Origin: Halobacteriales archaeon QH_10_67_22
GTDB lineage: Archaea > Halobacteriota > Halobacteria > Halobacteriales > Haloarculaceae
Assembly (NCBI GenBank): GCA_003021305.1
Contig: PXQN01000003.1
Span: 40,164-77,866 of the forward strand
DNA length: 37,703 nucleotides
Reading direction: 5' to 3'
This document shows, piece by piece, positions 17,422-25,364 of the stretch (position 1 is the first letter of the stretch; the number at the start of each line of letters is the position of its first letter). The position numbers and the translations under genes were made by a program. The notes under the pieces were generated by a model. The model was not told the origin of the DNA and ran no database searches. It saw only the letters and a list, made by a program, of their open reading frames with translations.

Positions 17422-18440
17422 CGACCGACCGCGGGCTGTCAGCGGGCGTCCGCGAGACGCTGCGGGTCCCCGTCGTGTGGCTGCCGTGGCTGCCGGTCGC
17501 GACCTGTACCCTGGCGTTCGGTGCGGGCCTGTCGGTCCCCGAGCGGTGGCGATACCTCCCGCTGGTGGCGAGCGTCGTCGTCCTCGGACTCCCTCACGGT
17601 GCCGTCGACTGGGCGGCGCTCCCGCGGGCGGTCGCCGGTCGCCTCGACGCCCGCTGGGTCGGCGCCGTCGGGCTCATCTACCTCGTCGTCGGCGGCGCCT
17701 ACGCCGCGGGCTGGTTTCTCGCACCCGTCACCGCGGCCGTCGCCTTCGTTGCGGTCACGTGGTTCCACTGGGGCCAGGGCGAGGTCCACCCGCTCGTTGA
17801 AGTGGTGGGCGCCGACCACCTGGACGCGACCCCGCGGCGGGCGCTGTTCGTCGTCGTCCGTGGCGGACTCCCGATGCTCGTCCCGTTGCTCGCCTTTCCC
17901 GACCGGTATCGGGCGGTCGTCGCGGCCTTCGCGGCCCCGTTCGGCGGGCGGGTCGCGACGTGGCCGGTCACGCCGGGCGTTCGACTGGCGCTGGGCGTCG
18001 CCTTCGGCGCGCTGACCGTCTTCTCGCTCGCGGCGGGCTACCGGGCGGCCGACGAGCGGCGGGCGTGGGCGGTCGACGCCGGCGAGACCGGCCTGCTGTG
18101 GGCGTACTTCCTCGTCGTCCCGCCGGTGTTCGCCATCGGCGTGTACTTCTGTTTCTGGCACGCCGCCCGCCACGTCGCGCGCGTGCTCACGCTGGACGAC
18201 CGGGCGACAGCGTCGCTCTCGCGCGGACAGCTCCGGCCCGCACTCGCCCGGTTCGCGAAGGAAGCGGCGTTACCGACCGCCGGCGGACTCGTCGTCCTCG
18301 GGGTGCTGTGGACGAGTGCGCCCGCGCCGCCGACGACGCTGGCAGGCGTAGTGGCGCTCTACCTGGTCGCCATCGCCGTCATGACACTGCCCCACGTCGT
18401 CGTGGTGACGTGGCTCGACAGGGTCGACGGGTACTGGTAG
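17412..18440 (+). CDS. brp: Brp/Blh-type beta-carotene 15,15'-dioxygenase
   Basis: 342 residues from the ATG at 17412, inside the end of crtY. Multiple membrane helices carry the conserved histidine motifs of the Brp/Blh family: LGLPHGAVDW (His62), TWFHWGQGEVH (His119 and His126), YFCFWHAARH and LPHVVVVTW. These bind the iron that cleaves beta-carotene into two retinals. With crtY it completes retinal supply for the adjacent rhodopsin. Overlap with crtY suggests coupled translation. Paralogues brp and blh cannot be separated from sequence alone. Directly after the stop lies the 16-base 3'-end element described separately. Confidence 0.92.
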   Translation: MAVATDRGLSAGVRETLRVPVVWLPWLPVATCTLAFGAGLSVPERWRYLPLVASVVVLGLPHGAVDWAALPRAVAGRLDARWVGAVGLIYLVVGGAYAAGWFLAPVTAAVAFVAVTWFHWGQGEVHPLVEVVGADHLDATPRRALFVVVRGGLPMLVPLLAFPDRYRAVVAAFAAPFGGRVATWPVTPGVRLALGVAFGALTVFSLAAGYRAADERRAWAVDAGETGLLWAYFLVVPPVFAIGVYFCFWHAARHVARVLTLDDRATASLSRGQLRPALARFAKEAALPTAGGLVVLGVLWTSAPAPPTTLAGVVALYLVAIAVMTLPHVVVVTWLDRVDGYW

Positions 18441-18444
18441 ATTC

Positions 18445-18470
18445 ATACGGTCGTGCGTAATTCTTTTTGT
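18445..18470 (+). repeat. 3'-end element, copy A (after brp)
   Basis: ATACGGTCGTGCGTAA then TTCTTTTTGT, four bases after the brp TAG. The 16-base core recurs at 18538-18553 and 24833-24848, each time directly after a stop codon and in the same orientation relative to its gene. TACG/CGTA can form a small stem before the T-rich tract, so a shared terminator or processing site is likely. Confidence 0.6.
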
Positions 18471-18537
18471 GGCCACGAAATAGACGACCGCCCTCGTGGT
18501 CCGAAACGTCGATCCGAACCGACACTGCAGAAATTAG

Positions 18538-18553
18538 TTACGCACGACCGTAT
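18538..18553 (-). repeat. 3'-end element, copy B (after DUF5615 gene)
   Basis: Minus-strand ATACGGTCGTGCGTAA, whose first base is the last base of this gene's stop triplet region (TGATACGG), then CTAATTT. It forms a perfect 16-base inverted pair with copy A 77 bases away, so the two convergent genes brp and the DUF5615 gene end in facing copies. Confidence 0.6.
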
Positions 18554-18876
18554 CAGACCCAACCGTCGGGCAGGTAGATAGTCTGTTCGGTCAGATCGGT
18601 GTCAGCTAACAGGTCCTCGACAGTACGGACCGCGTTGACGAGGTCACGACGTGTGGTCGACTGGTCGTCGTAGTAGAGGACACCGCCTTCCGGGCGGTCG
18701 ACGAAATCGCTGTCGTTCGTCAGGAGGAGGTAGCCACGGTCGGTCGCGTGCGAGAGAACGTCGGTGTCGGCAGTACCTGGCTCCAGTTCGTCGGTGACAG
18801 TCGCAACTTCGATCCCCTCGCCACGGAGTGCGTTGACGACTGGTGGAGGAACGTGCTCGTCACAGAGGATCCTCAT
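18553..18876 (-). CDS. DUF5615 PIN-like protein, putative toxin of a TA pair
   Basis: 107 residues. The start MRILCDEHVPPPVVNALRGEG with Asp6-Glu7, an acidic residue near LSHATDRGYLLLTNDSDF (Asp in TNDSDF) and the overall size match DUF5615, a PIN-like nuclease family (COG4634 type). It is usually encoded beside a DUF433 protein as a toxin-antitoxin-like module. The ATG overlaps the stop of the DUF433 gene (ATGA). Nuclease activity and toxicity are inferred from the family. The pair is on the strand opposite to the flanking bop and atpD genes. Confidence 0.8.
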   Translation of the reverse strand: MRILCDEHVPPPVVNALRGEGIEVATVTDELEPGTADTDVLSHATDRGYLLLTNDSDFVDRPEGGVLYYDDQSTTRRDLVNAVRTVEDLLADTDLTEQTIYLPDGWV

Positions 18877-19157
18877 GCCCGGCGCGTGAACTCTTCGGGG
18901 TCGGGCTGCTCATCGCGTGCCGTCTCTGCTGTTGCCCGCTTCCGGCGGCGCCACTCTCGCATCTCGTCCGGGTGGTCGTAGTAGTACGCCACGGCCCGAT
19001 ACACGTCGGCGATATCGAGGTCGAAATCCGCCGCGACCGACGCAGGAGCTTCGTCACCGTCGAGTACCCGGTTGACCACGTGAAGCACGCCGATGCGCCG
19101 GCCCTTGATGCGTGGTTCGCCACCGAGAACGTCGGGCGTCGAGACGATGTCTGCCAT
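18873..19157 (-). CDS. DUF433 protein, putative antitoxin
   Basis: 94 residues from the ATG at 19157 (MADIVSTPDVLGGEPRIKGRRIGV); the 19250 start would run into the atpD promoter. DUF433 is a winged-helix family: LGGEPRIKGRRI is the signature, followed by a helix-turn-helix-like DLDIADVYRAVAYYYDHPDEM. The C-terminus is highly charged. It is the first gene of the pair, with a TATA-like box 28 bases upstream, and likely binds both its own promoter and the DUF5615 partner. Role inferred from the family and arrangement. Confidence 0.8.
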   Translation of the reverse strand: MADIVSTPDVLGGEPRIKGRRIGVLHVVNRVLDGDEAPASVAADFDLDIADVYRAVAYYYDHPDEMREWRRRKRATAETARDEQPDPEEFTRRA

Positions 19158-19180
19158 ACGAGACTGTTCGTCGGTTCGGG

Positions 19181-19225
19181 ATAAAAACCTGTGCTCGTTC
19201 GGAACTGGACTGAAAACGATTAACT
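19181..19225. promoter_or_regulatory. Divergent promoters: DUF433 pair and atpD
   Basis: Minus-strand AGGTTTTTAT (19181-19190) is centred 28 bases before the DUF433 ATG, and plus-strand GATTAACT (19218-19225) about 28 bases before the atpD ATG. Both fit leaderless transcripts. The second indicates that atpD is transcribed on its own, not from the distant atp operon. Confidence 0.5.
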
Positions 19226-19249
19226 GGCTCGCCCCGAAAGTCCCCGTCA

Positions 19250-19939
19250 ATGGCCAAAGACGTCAAACCCACGCGCAAGGAGTTGATGCAGATCGAGGAG
19301 CGCATCGAACTCTCCGAGCGGGGTCACGACACGCTCGAACAGAAGCGCGACGGCCTCATCATGGAGTTCATGGACATCCTGGACGAGGCCAAGGACGTCC
19401 GGTCGGAACTGGAAGCCACCTACGACGACGCCCAGCGCGCCATCAACGTCGCGCGGGCACTCGACGGCGACGTCGCCGTCCGCGGAGCCGCCGCGGCGCT
19501 CAAGGAACACCCCGAGATCACGACCGAGTCCAAGAGCGTCATGGGCGTGTTCATCCCACAGATAGACTCCACGAAGGTCCGCAAGAACCTCGACGAGCGC
19601 GGGTACGGCGTCCTGGGGACGAGCGCGCGCATCGACGAGGCCGCCGAGGCCTACGAGGAACTGCTCGAACAGATCATCCTCGCCGCCGAGGTCGAGACGG
19701 CGATGAAAAAGATGATCGAAGAGATCGAGACCACCAACCGCCGGGTCAACGCCCTCGAGTTCAAGCTCCTCCCCGAACTCCGCGAGAACCAGGAGTACAT
19801 CGAGCAGAAACTCGAAGAGCAGGAACGCGAAGAGATCTTCCGCATGAAGAAGGTCAAAGACAAGAAAGAAGAGCAGGAACGCGAAGAACGCGAGGCCGAA
19901 AAAGAAGAGGAAGAGGAGCCGGTCCCCGCCGACGACTGA
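19250..19939 (+). CDS. atpD: A-type ATP synthase subunit D (central rotor axle)
   Basis: 229 residues, starting [25 protein letters not shown]. Long N- and C-terminal helices form the coiled-coil axle, with the family motif [18 protein letters not shown] near residues 163-180. The C-terminus is an extreme Glu/Lys/Arg run ([20 protein letters not shown]). Subunit D transmits rotation from the K ring to the A3B3 head. It is separated from atpB by about 6 kb holding bat, bop, crtY, brp and a TA-like pair, so its expression must be balanced with the main operon from another promoter (TATA-like box 28 bases upstream). Confidence 0.96.
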   Translation: MAKDVKPTRKELMQIEERIELSERGHDTLEQKRDGLIMEFMDILDEAKDVRSELEATYDDAQRAINVARALDGDVAVRGAAAALKEHPEITTESKSVMGVFIPQIDSTKVRKNLDERGYGVLGTSARIDEAAEAYEELLEQIILAAEVETAMKKMIEEIETTNRRVNALEFKLLPELRENQEYIEQKLEEQEREEIFRMKKVKDKKEEQEREEREAEKEEEEEPVPADD

Positions 19940-20026
19940 GCGCGATCCCTGGCCGTCTCCGGTATCTATCGCCGCCGGCGCGTGCTGGGGCGTCATCGTT
20001 TTCTCCCACCGCCGCCCACGACCGGT

Positions 20027-20416
20027 ATGGACTGTCCCGCCTGTAGTGGGCCGACCATCGCGTTCGCGGTGCCCGCCGACCTGCGCGAGTATCTGCCCGG
20101 CGACGACCCGGGCGCGGCGCTGTGTACGACGTGTCTCGAACTCCATCCGGTCGCCGACCCGCCCGCCGACCCGCCGGAGTTCGCGCACGTTAGCGACGTC
20201 TTCCCCGACGGCGAGGCGGCGATCCCCTTCGCGTTGCTGGTCGGCCTGGTCGACTCGCTGGCACAGTATCGCTCGGAGCTAACGGCGTTGCTCGAACGCG
20301 TCGAGCGCGCGGGCGCCGACCCGTTGCTCGCCCTCGACCGCCTGGCTGACGACCCCAGCGTCGACGCCGCCGCCGACCTGCGCCGGCGCCGCCACCAGCT
20401 CGAACAGCTGCTGTAA
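20027..20416 (+). CDS. Small zinc-ribbon-like haloarchaeal protein
   Basis: 129 residues from the ATG at 20027 (MDCPACSGPTIAF). Two CxxC pairs, CPAC (3-6) and CTTC (about 38-41), can form a zinc ribbon; the rest is helical and ends RRRRHQLEQLL. I recall a haloarchaeal family of this size and shape (DUF6276) next to atpD, but cannot confirm it here. Co-directional with atpD, 87 bases downstream, so possibly co-transcribed. Function unknown. Confidence 0.65.
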   Translation: MDCPACSGPTIAFAVPADLREYLPGDDPGAALCTTCLELHPVADPPADPPEFAHVSDVFPDGEAAIPFALLVGLVDSLAQYRSELTALLERVERAGADPLLALDRLADDPSVDAAADLRRRRHQLEQLL

Positions 20417-20474
20417 CCCAGACCCTACTCAGTTAGGCACAGGGGATTTATCCATCCAACTCCTGTTACGAGAT

Positions 20475-20519
20475 GCGGCATCCGGATAGGTGCCGCGACG
20501 ACGTGTAAGACCGTCGTCG
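20475..20519. terminator. Two tandem hairpins between convergent genes
   Basis: GCGGCA / TGCCGC (20475-20496, 10-base loop) is followed immediately by a perfect 8-base stem CGACGACG / CGTCGTCG (20496-20519, 8-base loop) and then TTT and a C-rich run. They lie in the 228-base gap between the small zinc protein (+) and prf1 (-). A role as terminator for one or both genes is likely; a structured small RNA is possible. I found nothing else in this gap. Confidence 0.45.
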
Positions 20520-20644
20520 TTTCCCCACCCCCACCCCCACCCCATTTCCACCTTTCACTTTCCGCCCGCCCGGCGTCAGCGAGTCCCCCCGACTCGCGAC
20601 CCGGTCGGCGGGAGTTTTCGACCGGACCCGGCAGTCTACCGTCC

Positions 20645-21883
20645 TCAGACGCCGGTCGAGTACCTGAGAATGCCGGCGATGCCCCCGAACGCCGAGAGCA
20701 GTTGTTCGCCCTTCTCGAAGTCCGTCGAGACGAAGTACGGTTCCGTGCCCCGCTGTTCGGCGATGTCGATGAGGTGGTCGATCGCGTCCTCGCGTTCGGT
20801 CTCCATGGGTTCACCACACCGCTGGCAGTCCGTCTCGGGGAGCGACTCCGAGCGGTCGAGGAAGTCGTACTCGGTGTGGCCGTTCGGACACTCGCGGACG
20901 GCGACGTCCTTGCGCAAGTCCTCCGAGAGGAGGAGCGTCTCGACGGCACCCATGTTGAGGTTCTCGCGGGTCGGGCCGAAGCCGTATGTCGCCAGGTCCC
21001 CGTCGTGGAGTTCCTCGAAGAACCGCTCCATGAGCTTCTTGTCCTGCATCATCTCGTGCTCGTCGAGCACGTCCTGTGCGGCGTCGACGAGGTCGTGCAG
21101 TCCGGACTCGTCGGTGTAGGAGACGTCGAACTTCCCCAGCACCTCGTCGCCGAGTTCGTGGTGGAGGTAGTCGCCGTCGAGGAACTCGTCTTTGGTCGGC
21201 GAGGGACCACCCACCAGGATGCCGTCTATGTTGTGGCGCTCGGGGACGAACAGGTCGTTGGCCATCCCGGCGACCTCCTGGTAGAAGTTGTCGATGGCCT
21301 CCAGGCGCAGGCGGGCGAACCGCTGTGCGGACTGGCCCCCCTTGCGCTGTTTCCCGGGGACGAGCGACTCGGCGGATTTGACGGGTTCGACTCGCTTCCC
21401 GCGGAGCCAGCCGACGTTGGCCTCGCGTCTGTCGAGCACTATCAGACCGAACAGACCCTCGTCGGCCAGCATCTCCGCTAGGGGCTCGGTCAGAAACTCC
21501 GAGTCACAGTGGTAGCGAAACGACTCGATGGGTCGGGGCGGGCTCTCCAGAACCTCGGTGATCATGTCGCTGCGGCCGCCGCCGGTGTCGACCGCGCCCG
21601 AGAAGATGACCATCCCGTTCTCGGGCGGGTACGTGTCGTAGTAGCGCAGGCGGTCTTTGATCGACTTGAGCGCGTCCTGGACGCTCGTCCGGGTGTCCTT
21701 GGACTTGATGTTCGAGGCCTCGGAGTGTTCCTGTGTGACGTGCTGGACGACGGAGCTCACCTGCCGGTCCTCGGGGACGTAGATCGAGACCAGCTGTGTC
21801 CCGGACCCCCGGTAGTCCGTGAGTTTCTCGATGACTTTCCGAAACTCGTACTTTTGTTTGTCCGTCTGTTCTGACTCACTCAT
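20645..21883 (-). CDS. prf1: Peptide chain release factor aRF1
   Basis: 412 residues from the ATG at 21883 (MSESEQTDKQKYEFRKVIEKL). The stop-codon recognition motifs NIKS (58-61) and YHCDSEF (YxCxxxF, 124-130) are intact, and GGQ at 182-184 (KGGQSAQRF) is the peptidyl-tRNA hydrolysis motif. A zinc mini-domain (CPNGHTEYDF, CQRCG) lies near the C-terminus. It decodes all three stop codons and releases nascent chains with aEF1A/Pelota-type partners. The gene is divergent from minD, with a compact palindrome-rich promoter region between them. The 22-codon N-terminal extension in the ORF track overlaps that region and is rejected. Confidence 0.97.
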   Translation of the reverse strand: MSESEQTDKQKYEFRKVIEKLTDYRGSGTQLVSIYVPEDRQVSSVVQHVTQEHSEASNIKSKDTRTSVQDALKSIKDRLRYYDTYPPENGMVIFSGAVDTGGGRSDMITEVLESPPRPIESFRYHCDSEFLTEPLAEMLADEGLFGLIVLDRREANVGWLRGKRVEPVKSAESLVPGKQRKGGQSAQRFARLRLEAIDNFYQEVAGMANDLFVPERHNIDGILVGGPSPTKDEFLDGDYLHHELGDEVLGKFDVSYTDESGLHDLVDAAQDVLDEHEMMQDKKLMERFFEELHDGDLATYGFGPTRENLNMGAVETLLLSEDLRKDVAVRECPNGHTEYDFLDRSESLPETDCQRCGEPMETEREDAIDHLIDIAEQRGTEPYFVSTDFEKGEQLLSAFGGIAGILRYSTGV

Positions 21884-21900
21884 TACCCTCTGTTGGGGTC

Positions 21901-21965
21901 GTACTCCGTAAGTACCTGTTGACCTCCCCGCTCGGGGGATCGAAGTCAACAGCGGGTTTAAATAA
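21901..21965. promoter_or_regulatory. Divergent prf1/minD promoter with two inverted repeats
   Basis: GTACT-ccgta-AGTAC (21901-21915) sits at the expected -28 position for prf1. CTGTTGAC (21916-21923) pairs perfectly with GTCAACAG (21945-21952), enclosing CCCC-gctc-GGGG. TTTAAATAA (21957-21965) is about 27 bases before the minD ATG. The nested dyads look like a repressor site able to affect both genes. Sequence symmetry is seen; binding is inference. Confidence 0.5.
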
Positions 21966-21987
21966 TTCCCGCCGTGTTATACGCACA

Positions 21988-22821
21988 ATGGCTGGTTACG
22001 TCTGTACCGTTGCCGGCGGAAAAGGGGGCGTGGGCAAGACGACGACAGCTGTCAACGTCGCCGCGGCCCTGGAAGGGGAAGGGTACGACGTCGTGGTGGT
22101 CGACGCGGACCTGGGCATGGCGAACCTCGCAGCGATGCTCGGCGTCGACCCCGACGACAGTATCCACGAGATCCTGGCCGGCGGCGGTGCGGTCAGCGAC
22201 GCCCTCACAGAAGCCGAAGGCGGGATCACCATCGTCCCGGGCGAGCAGAGCCTCGAAGCGTTCGCCGACGCCGACCCCGCGAAACTCAAGCGGGTAGTCA
22301 AGACGTTGCGCAACGCCTACGACGTCGTGTTGATCGATACGGGGGCGGGTCTCAGCCACGAGACGACCGTCCCGCTGGGACTGGCCGACGGCATCCTCCT
22401 CATCACGACGCCCGACGAGGTCGCGGTCGGCGACGCGGTCAAGACCGCCGAACTCGCGGACCGCGTCGGCGGCGAGGTGCTCGGCGCGATGATAAACCGG
22501 GCCACGAGCGAGACGGACGTGGAGACCATCGCCGAGAAGTTCGACTCGAAGCTCCTCGCGGTGATCCCCGACGACATCGCCGCCACGGAGAACGAACCGC
22601 TGGTGTTCAACAGCCCCGACAGCCACGCCGCCGAGGCGTACCGCCTGTTGACCGACCAGCTCGTCGGCGTGTTCTTCGAGGGCGAACGGCTCGCGGACGT
22701 CGAGACCGTGGTCGAGTCCGAATGGTTCGACGATGTCGATGGAACCACCGACGACGAGAGCGACGATGACGACGATGACGACGACGGCGGGTTCGCCCAC
22801 AGCGTTTTCCAGGGGATCTGA
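21988..22821 (+). CDS. MinD/ParA-family ATPase
   Basis: 277 residues from the ATG at 21988. Deviant Walker [10 protein letters not shown] with the signature lysine at 12 and the catalytic lysine at 17, then [17 protein letters not shown] (switch I region) and [14 protein letters not shown] (switch II). This is the membrane-associated MinD branch of P-loop ATPases, which dimerise on ATP and position other structures. The C-terminus has a run of eight aspartates (DDDDDDDD) followed by [11 protein letters not shown], a short possibly amphipathic tail. Haloarchaea carry several MinD paralogues that act in placing archaella and chemoreceptors rather than FtsZ; which one this is cannot be told. No MinC or MinE is nearby. 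Confidence 0.9.
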   Translation: MAGYVCTVAGGKGGVGKTTTAVNVAAALEGEGYDVVVVDADLGMANLAAMLGVDPDDSIHEILAGGGAVSDALTEAEGGITIVPGEQSLEAFADADPAKLKRVVKTLRNAYDVVLIDTGAGLSHETTVPLGLADGILLITTPDEVAVGDAVKTAELADRVGGEVLGAMINRATSETDVETIAEKFDSKLLAVIPDDIAATENEPLVFNSPDSHAAEAYRLLTDQLVGVFFEGERLADVETVVESEWFDDVDGTTDDESDDDDDDDDGGFAHSVFQGI

Positions 22822-22895
22822 GCCGCGTCCGGCGCCGGCATCGGCCCCCGCCCAGGTTCGTTACCCCTAAACCCGCCGCTCGAAAACCCGGTGGT

Positions 22896-24653
22896 ATGTT
22901 TCGCTCCTTTCGCGCGGCGGTCGAGGACGCCCTCGCGGACGCACTCGCGACCCTCGGGTTCCCGACCGACGACCTGGGTATCGAGCGCCCGCCGGCCGAC
23001 GTCGACGCCGTCGTCGCCTCCAGCGTCGCCTTCCGACTGGCCGGCGAGGCCGGCACCCCGCCGCCCGCAGTCGCCACCGACGTGGCCGAGGAGATCGACC
23101 CCGACGACTACGACTACATCGCTGCGGTGCGCACGGAGGGCCCGTATCTCAACTTCTACCCCGACGACACCTACTTCGCCGACACCGTCGAGTCCGCCGA
23201 CGCCGACTACGGCCGTCTCCCCGACCGGGAGACGTCGGTCGTCGTCGAACACACCTCGGCCAACCCGACAGGGCCGGTCCACGTCGGCCGCGCGCGCAAC
23301 CCGATCGTCGGCGACGCGCTCGCCCGCATCCTCGATTTCGCCGGCTACGACGTCGACACACACTACTACGTCAACGACGCCGGCCGCCAGCTGGCCGTGT
23401 TCACCTGGGCCTACGAGACGTTCGACGAGACCGATCTGCCCGCCCCCGAACGCGACCGGGCCGACTACGAACTCGTCCGCTACTACCGGGCGGGCAACGA
23501 GTTCCTCGAAGAGGGGCCAGACGGGGAAGTCGAGGCCGCCGAGGAGGCGATCCAGTCGATCATGCAGGGGCTGGAGGCGGGCGACGCGGAGACGCTGGCG
23601 CGGGTCAGCGAGGTCGTCGACGGCGTCCTCTCGGGGATGCGCGAGAGCCTCTCGCGGCTGCCCGCGACCTTCGACGAGTTCGTCAAGGAGACCCGCTTTC
23701 TGCGGGACGGTTCGACCCGCGAGGTGGCCGACCGCCTCCAGGACAGCGAACACGCCGTCTACGAGGAGGGGGCCTGGCAGCTCGAACTCGACGACTGGGG
23801 GATCGACAAGAACTTCGTCTTCCTGCGTTCGGACGGGACGTCGCTGTACGCGACCCGGGACGTGGCCCACCACGCCTGGAAGTTCGACAACTTCGACCGC
23901 GCGGTGACGGTGCTCGGCGAGGACCACCGCCTCCAGGCAGACCAGCTGCGGGCCACGCTCGAGGTCCTCGGCGAGGACACGGACAAACTCGACCAGGTGT
24001 TCTACGGCTGGGTGAACCTCCCGGGCGGGGAGTCGATGAGCACCCGCGAGGGGACCGGCATCGACCTGGACGACCTGCTCGACGAGGCCACCGACCGCGC
24101 CCGCGAGGAGGTCGAGACCCGCCTCGACGACCGGATACGCGGCGACGACCTCGACGAGGACGACGTCGAACGCATCGCCCGTCAGGTCGGCATCGGCGCC
24201 GTCCGCTACGACATCGTCTCCAAACAGCCCACGAAGGCGATCACCTTCGACTGGGACCGTGCGCTTGACTTCGAGGCCCAGTCGGCCCCCTACGTCCAGT
24301 ACGTCCACGCCCGCGCCTGTGGCATCCTCGGCGAGGCCGCCGGCGCCGGCCTCGAACCCGCCGACAGCGTCGACCCGACCCTGCTCGCGACCGACGCCGA
24401 ACGGGAGCTGCTGCGGACCATCGCCCGCTTTCCCGCGGTCGTCGAGGACGCTGCCGACGAACTGCAACCTCACACCGTCGCCACATACACCCGCGAGTTC
24501 GCCGAACAGTTCAACGCCTTCTACCGGGAGTGTCCGGTGCTCAACGCCGACGCGGAGACCGCCCGGGCGCGTCTCGCGCTGGTCGCGGCCGCCCGCCACA
24601 CCGTCGCCAACGCGCTCTCGCTACTCGGCGTCGAAGCGCCCGACTCGATGTGA
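22896..24653 (+). CDS. argS: Arginyl-tRNA synthetase
   Basis: 585 residues. N-terminal additional domain (1-100), then the class I catalytic core with the HIGH-equivalent [14 protein letters not shown] preceded by [16 protein letters not shown] is represented by [17 protein letters not shown], as is common in ArgRS. The C-terminal DALR anticodon-binding domain ends in [21 protein letters not shown]. It charges tRNA-Arg in the cytosol. Starts 74 bases after minD, same strand. Complete and of usual length for haloarchaea. Confidence 0.96.
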   Translation: MFRSFRAAVEDALADALATLGFPTDDLGIERPPADVDAVVASSVAFRLAGEAGTPPPAVATDVAEEIDPDDYDYIAAVRTEGPYLNFYPDDTYFADTVESADADYGRLPDRETSVVVEHTSANPTGPVHVGRARNPIVGDALARILDFAGYDVDTHYYVNDAGRQLAVFTWAYETFDETDLPAPERDRADYELVRYYRAGNEFLEEGPDGEVEAAEEAIQSIMQGLEAGDAETLARVSEVVDGVLSGMRESLSRLPATFDEFVKETRFLRDGSTREVADRLQDSEHAVYEEGAWQLELDDWGIDKNFVFLRSDGTSLYATRDVAHHAWKFDNFDRAVTVLGEDHRLQADQLRATLEVLGEDTDKLDQVFYGWVNLPGGESMSTREGTGIDLDDLLDEATDRAREEVETRLDDRIRGDDLDEDDVERIARQVGIGAVRYDIVSKQPTKAITFDWDRALDFEAQSAPYVQYVHARACGILGEAAGAGLEPADSVDPTLLATDAERELLRTIARFPAVVEDAADELQPHTVATYTREFAEQFNAFYRECPVLNADAETARARLALVAAARHTVANALSLLGVEAPDSM

Positions 24654-24832
24654 CCGAGGCGAGGTCCGTCGCTAATTGGTCCCGCAGGCGCGCGGGGCCG
24701 TCGCCGGCAGAGAATACTCGGAGTATCCGTTGGGACCCGGAATCCGGGCTGTGCGTTGCTCATTCACCGGGTAGTATTCGTCGCTACCCCCCGTCGCGGA
24801 GACAGTCTTCTGGTTCGTGGGAATACAAAGAA

Positions 24833-24848
24833 TTACGCACGACCGTAT
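24833..24848 (-). repeat. 3'-end element, copy C
   Basis: Minus-strand ATACGGTCGTGCGTAA followed by TTCTTTGTATTC, again joined to the TGA of the upstream gene as TCTGATACGG. It shares 22 bases with copy A (through TTCTTT) and 20 with copy B (from TCTG). The rest of the 195-base argS downstream gap holds only a small palindrome ATACTC-g-GAGTAT (24714-24726). Confidence 0.6.
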
Positions 24849-25300
24849 CAGATGTTCGTCGGGTCCTCGCCGGCCTCGAGGCGCTCGATACCGTCTTCGA
24901 CGGTGTAGCGCTGGTCGCCTTTCGTCACCGGGTAGAGCCCGCACAGGTCGCCGTCACAGCGGACCAGCAGACAGATGACCGGGAGGAAGAGCACCCGTTC
25001 GTCGTCGTCGTGGCTGGCCGCACGTGACCGGAAGTACGGTTCGACCGACACACCGCGTTCACGGGCGACCTCCAGGATCTCGCCGACGACCCGCGGACAG
25101 CGGTCCGCCGGGCCCGACCCGTTGTCGGGCATGCACACGCGCGTGCTCCAGTAGTTGACCGTCGCGTCCGCGACTGCGTCGTCCTCGTCGAGCGCCTCGA
25201 CGCGCTCGCGGACCGTCTCCTGGCGGCCGCGGGCCACGCTTGGCGCCGACGACCGCAGGCAGAGTTCGACCGTGACGTCACGCTGTCGGGTTTCCGACAT
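24849..25300 (-). CDS. Unrecognised small acidic protein
   Basis: 150 residues from the ATG at 25300 (MSETRQRDVTVELCLRSSAP). I do not recognise the family with confidence. It has alternating beta and alpha segments, several cysteines (CLRS, RVCMPD, DRCPRV, ICLLVRCDGDLCGLYPV), and a C-terminal strand-helix VTKGDQRYTVEDGIERLEAG. Similar small haloarchaeal proteins have been labelled HTH-like, but no clear helix-turn-helix is visible to me. It is convergent with argS, and its stop is fused to copy C of the 3'-end element. Codon use and composition match neighbours, so it is probably real. Confidence 0.65.
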
Positions 25301-25364
25301 CAAGGGCACTACACGCCGACACCGTAAATTCGTTCTCCCTGATTATCATGTTCGAAAGCTCCCG

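Noticed and set aside
20417-20644. tRNA or known structured RNA in the prf1 downstream gap
   Set aside because: Only two simple hairpins; no cloverleaf, no T-loop motif on either strand.
22317-24599. 760-codon minus-strand ORF opposite argS
   Set aside because: Complement of a conserved synthetase in very GC-rich DNA; its protein has no recognisable domain and odd Arg/Val/Gly composition.
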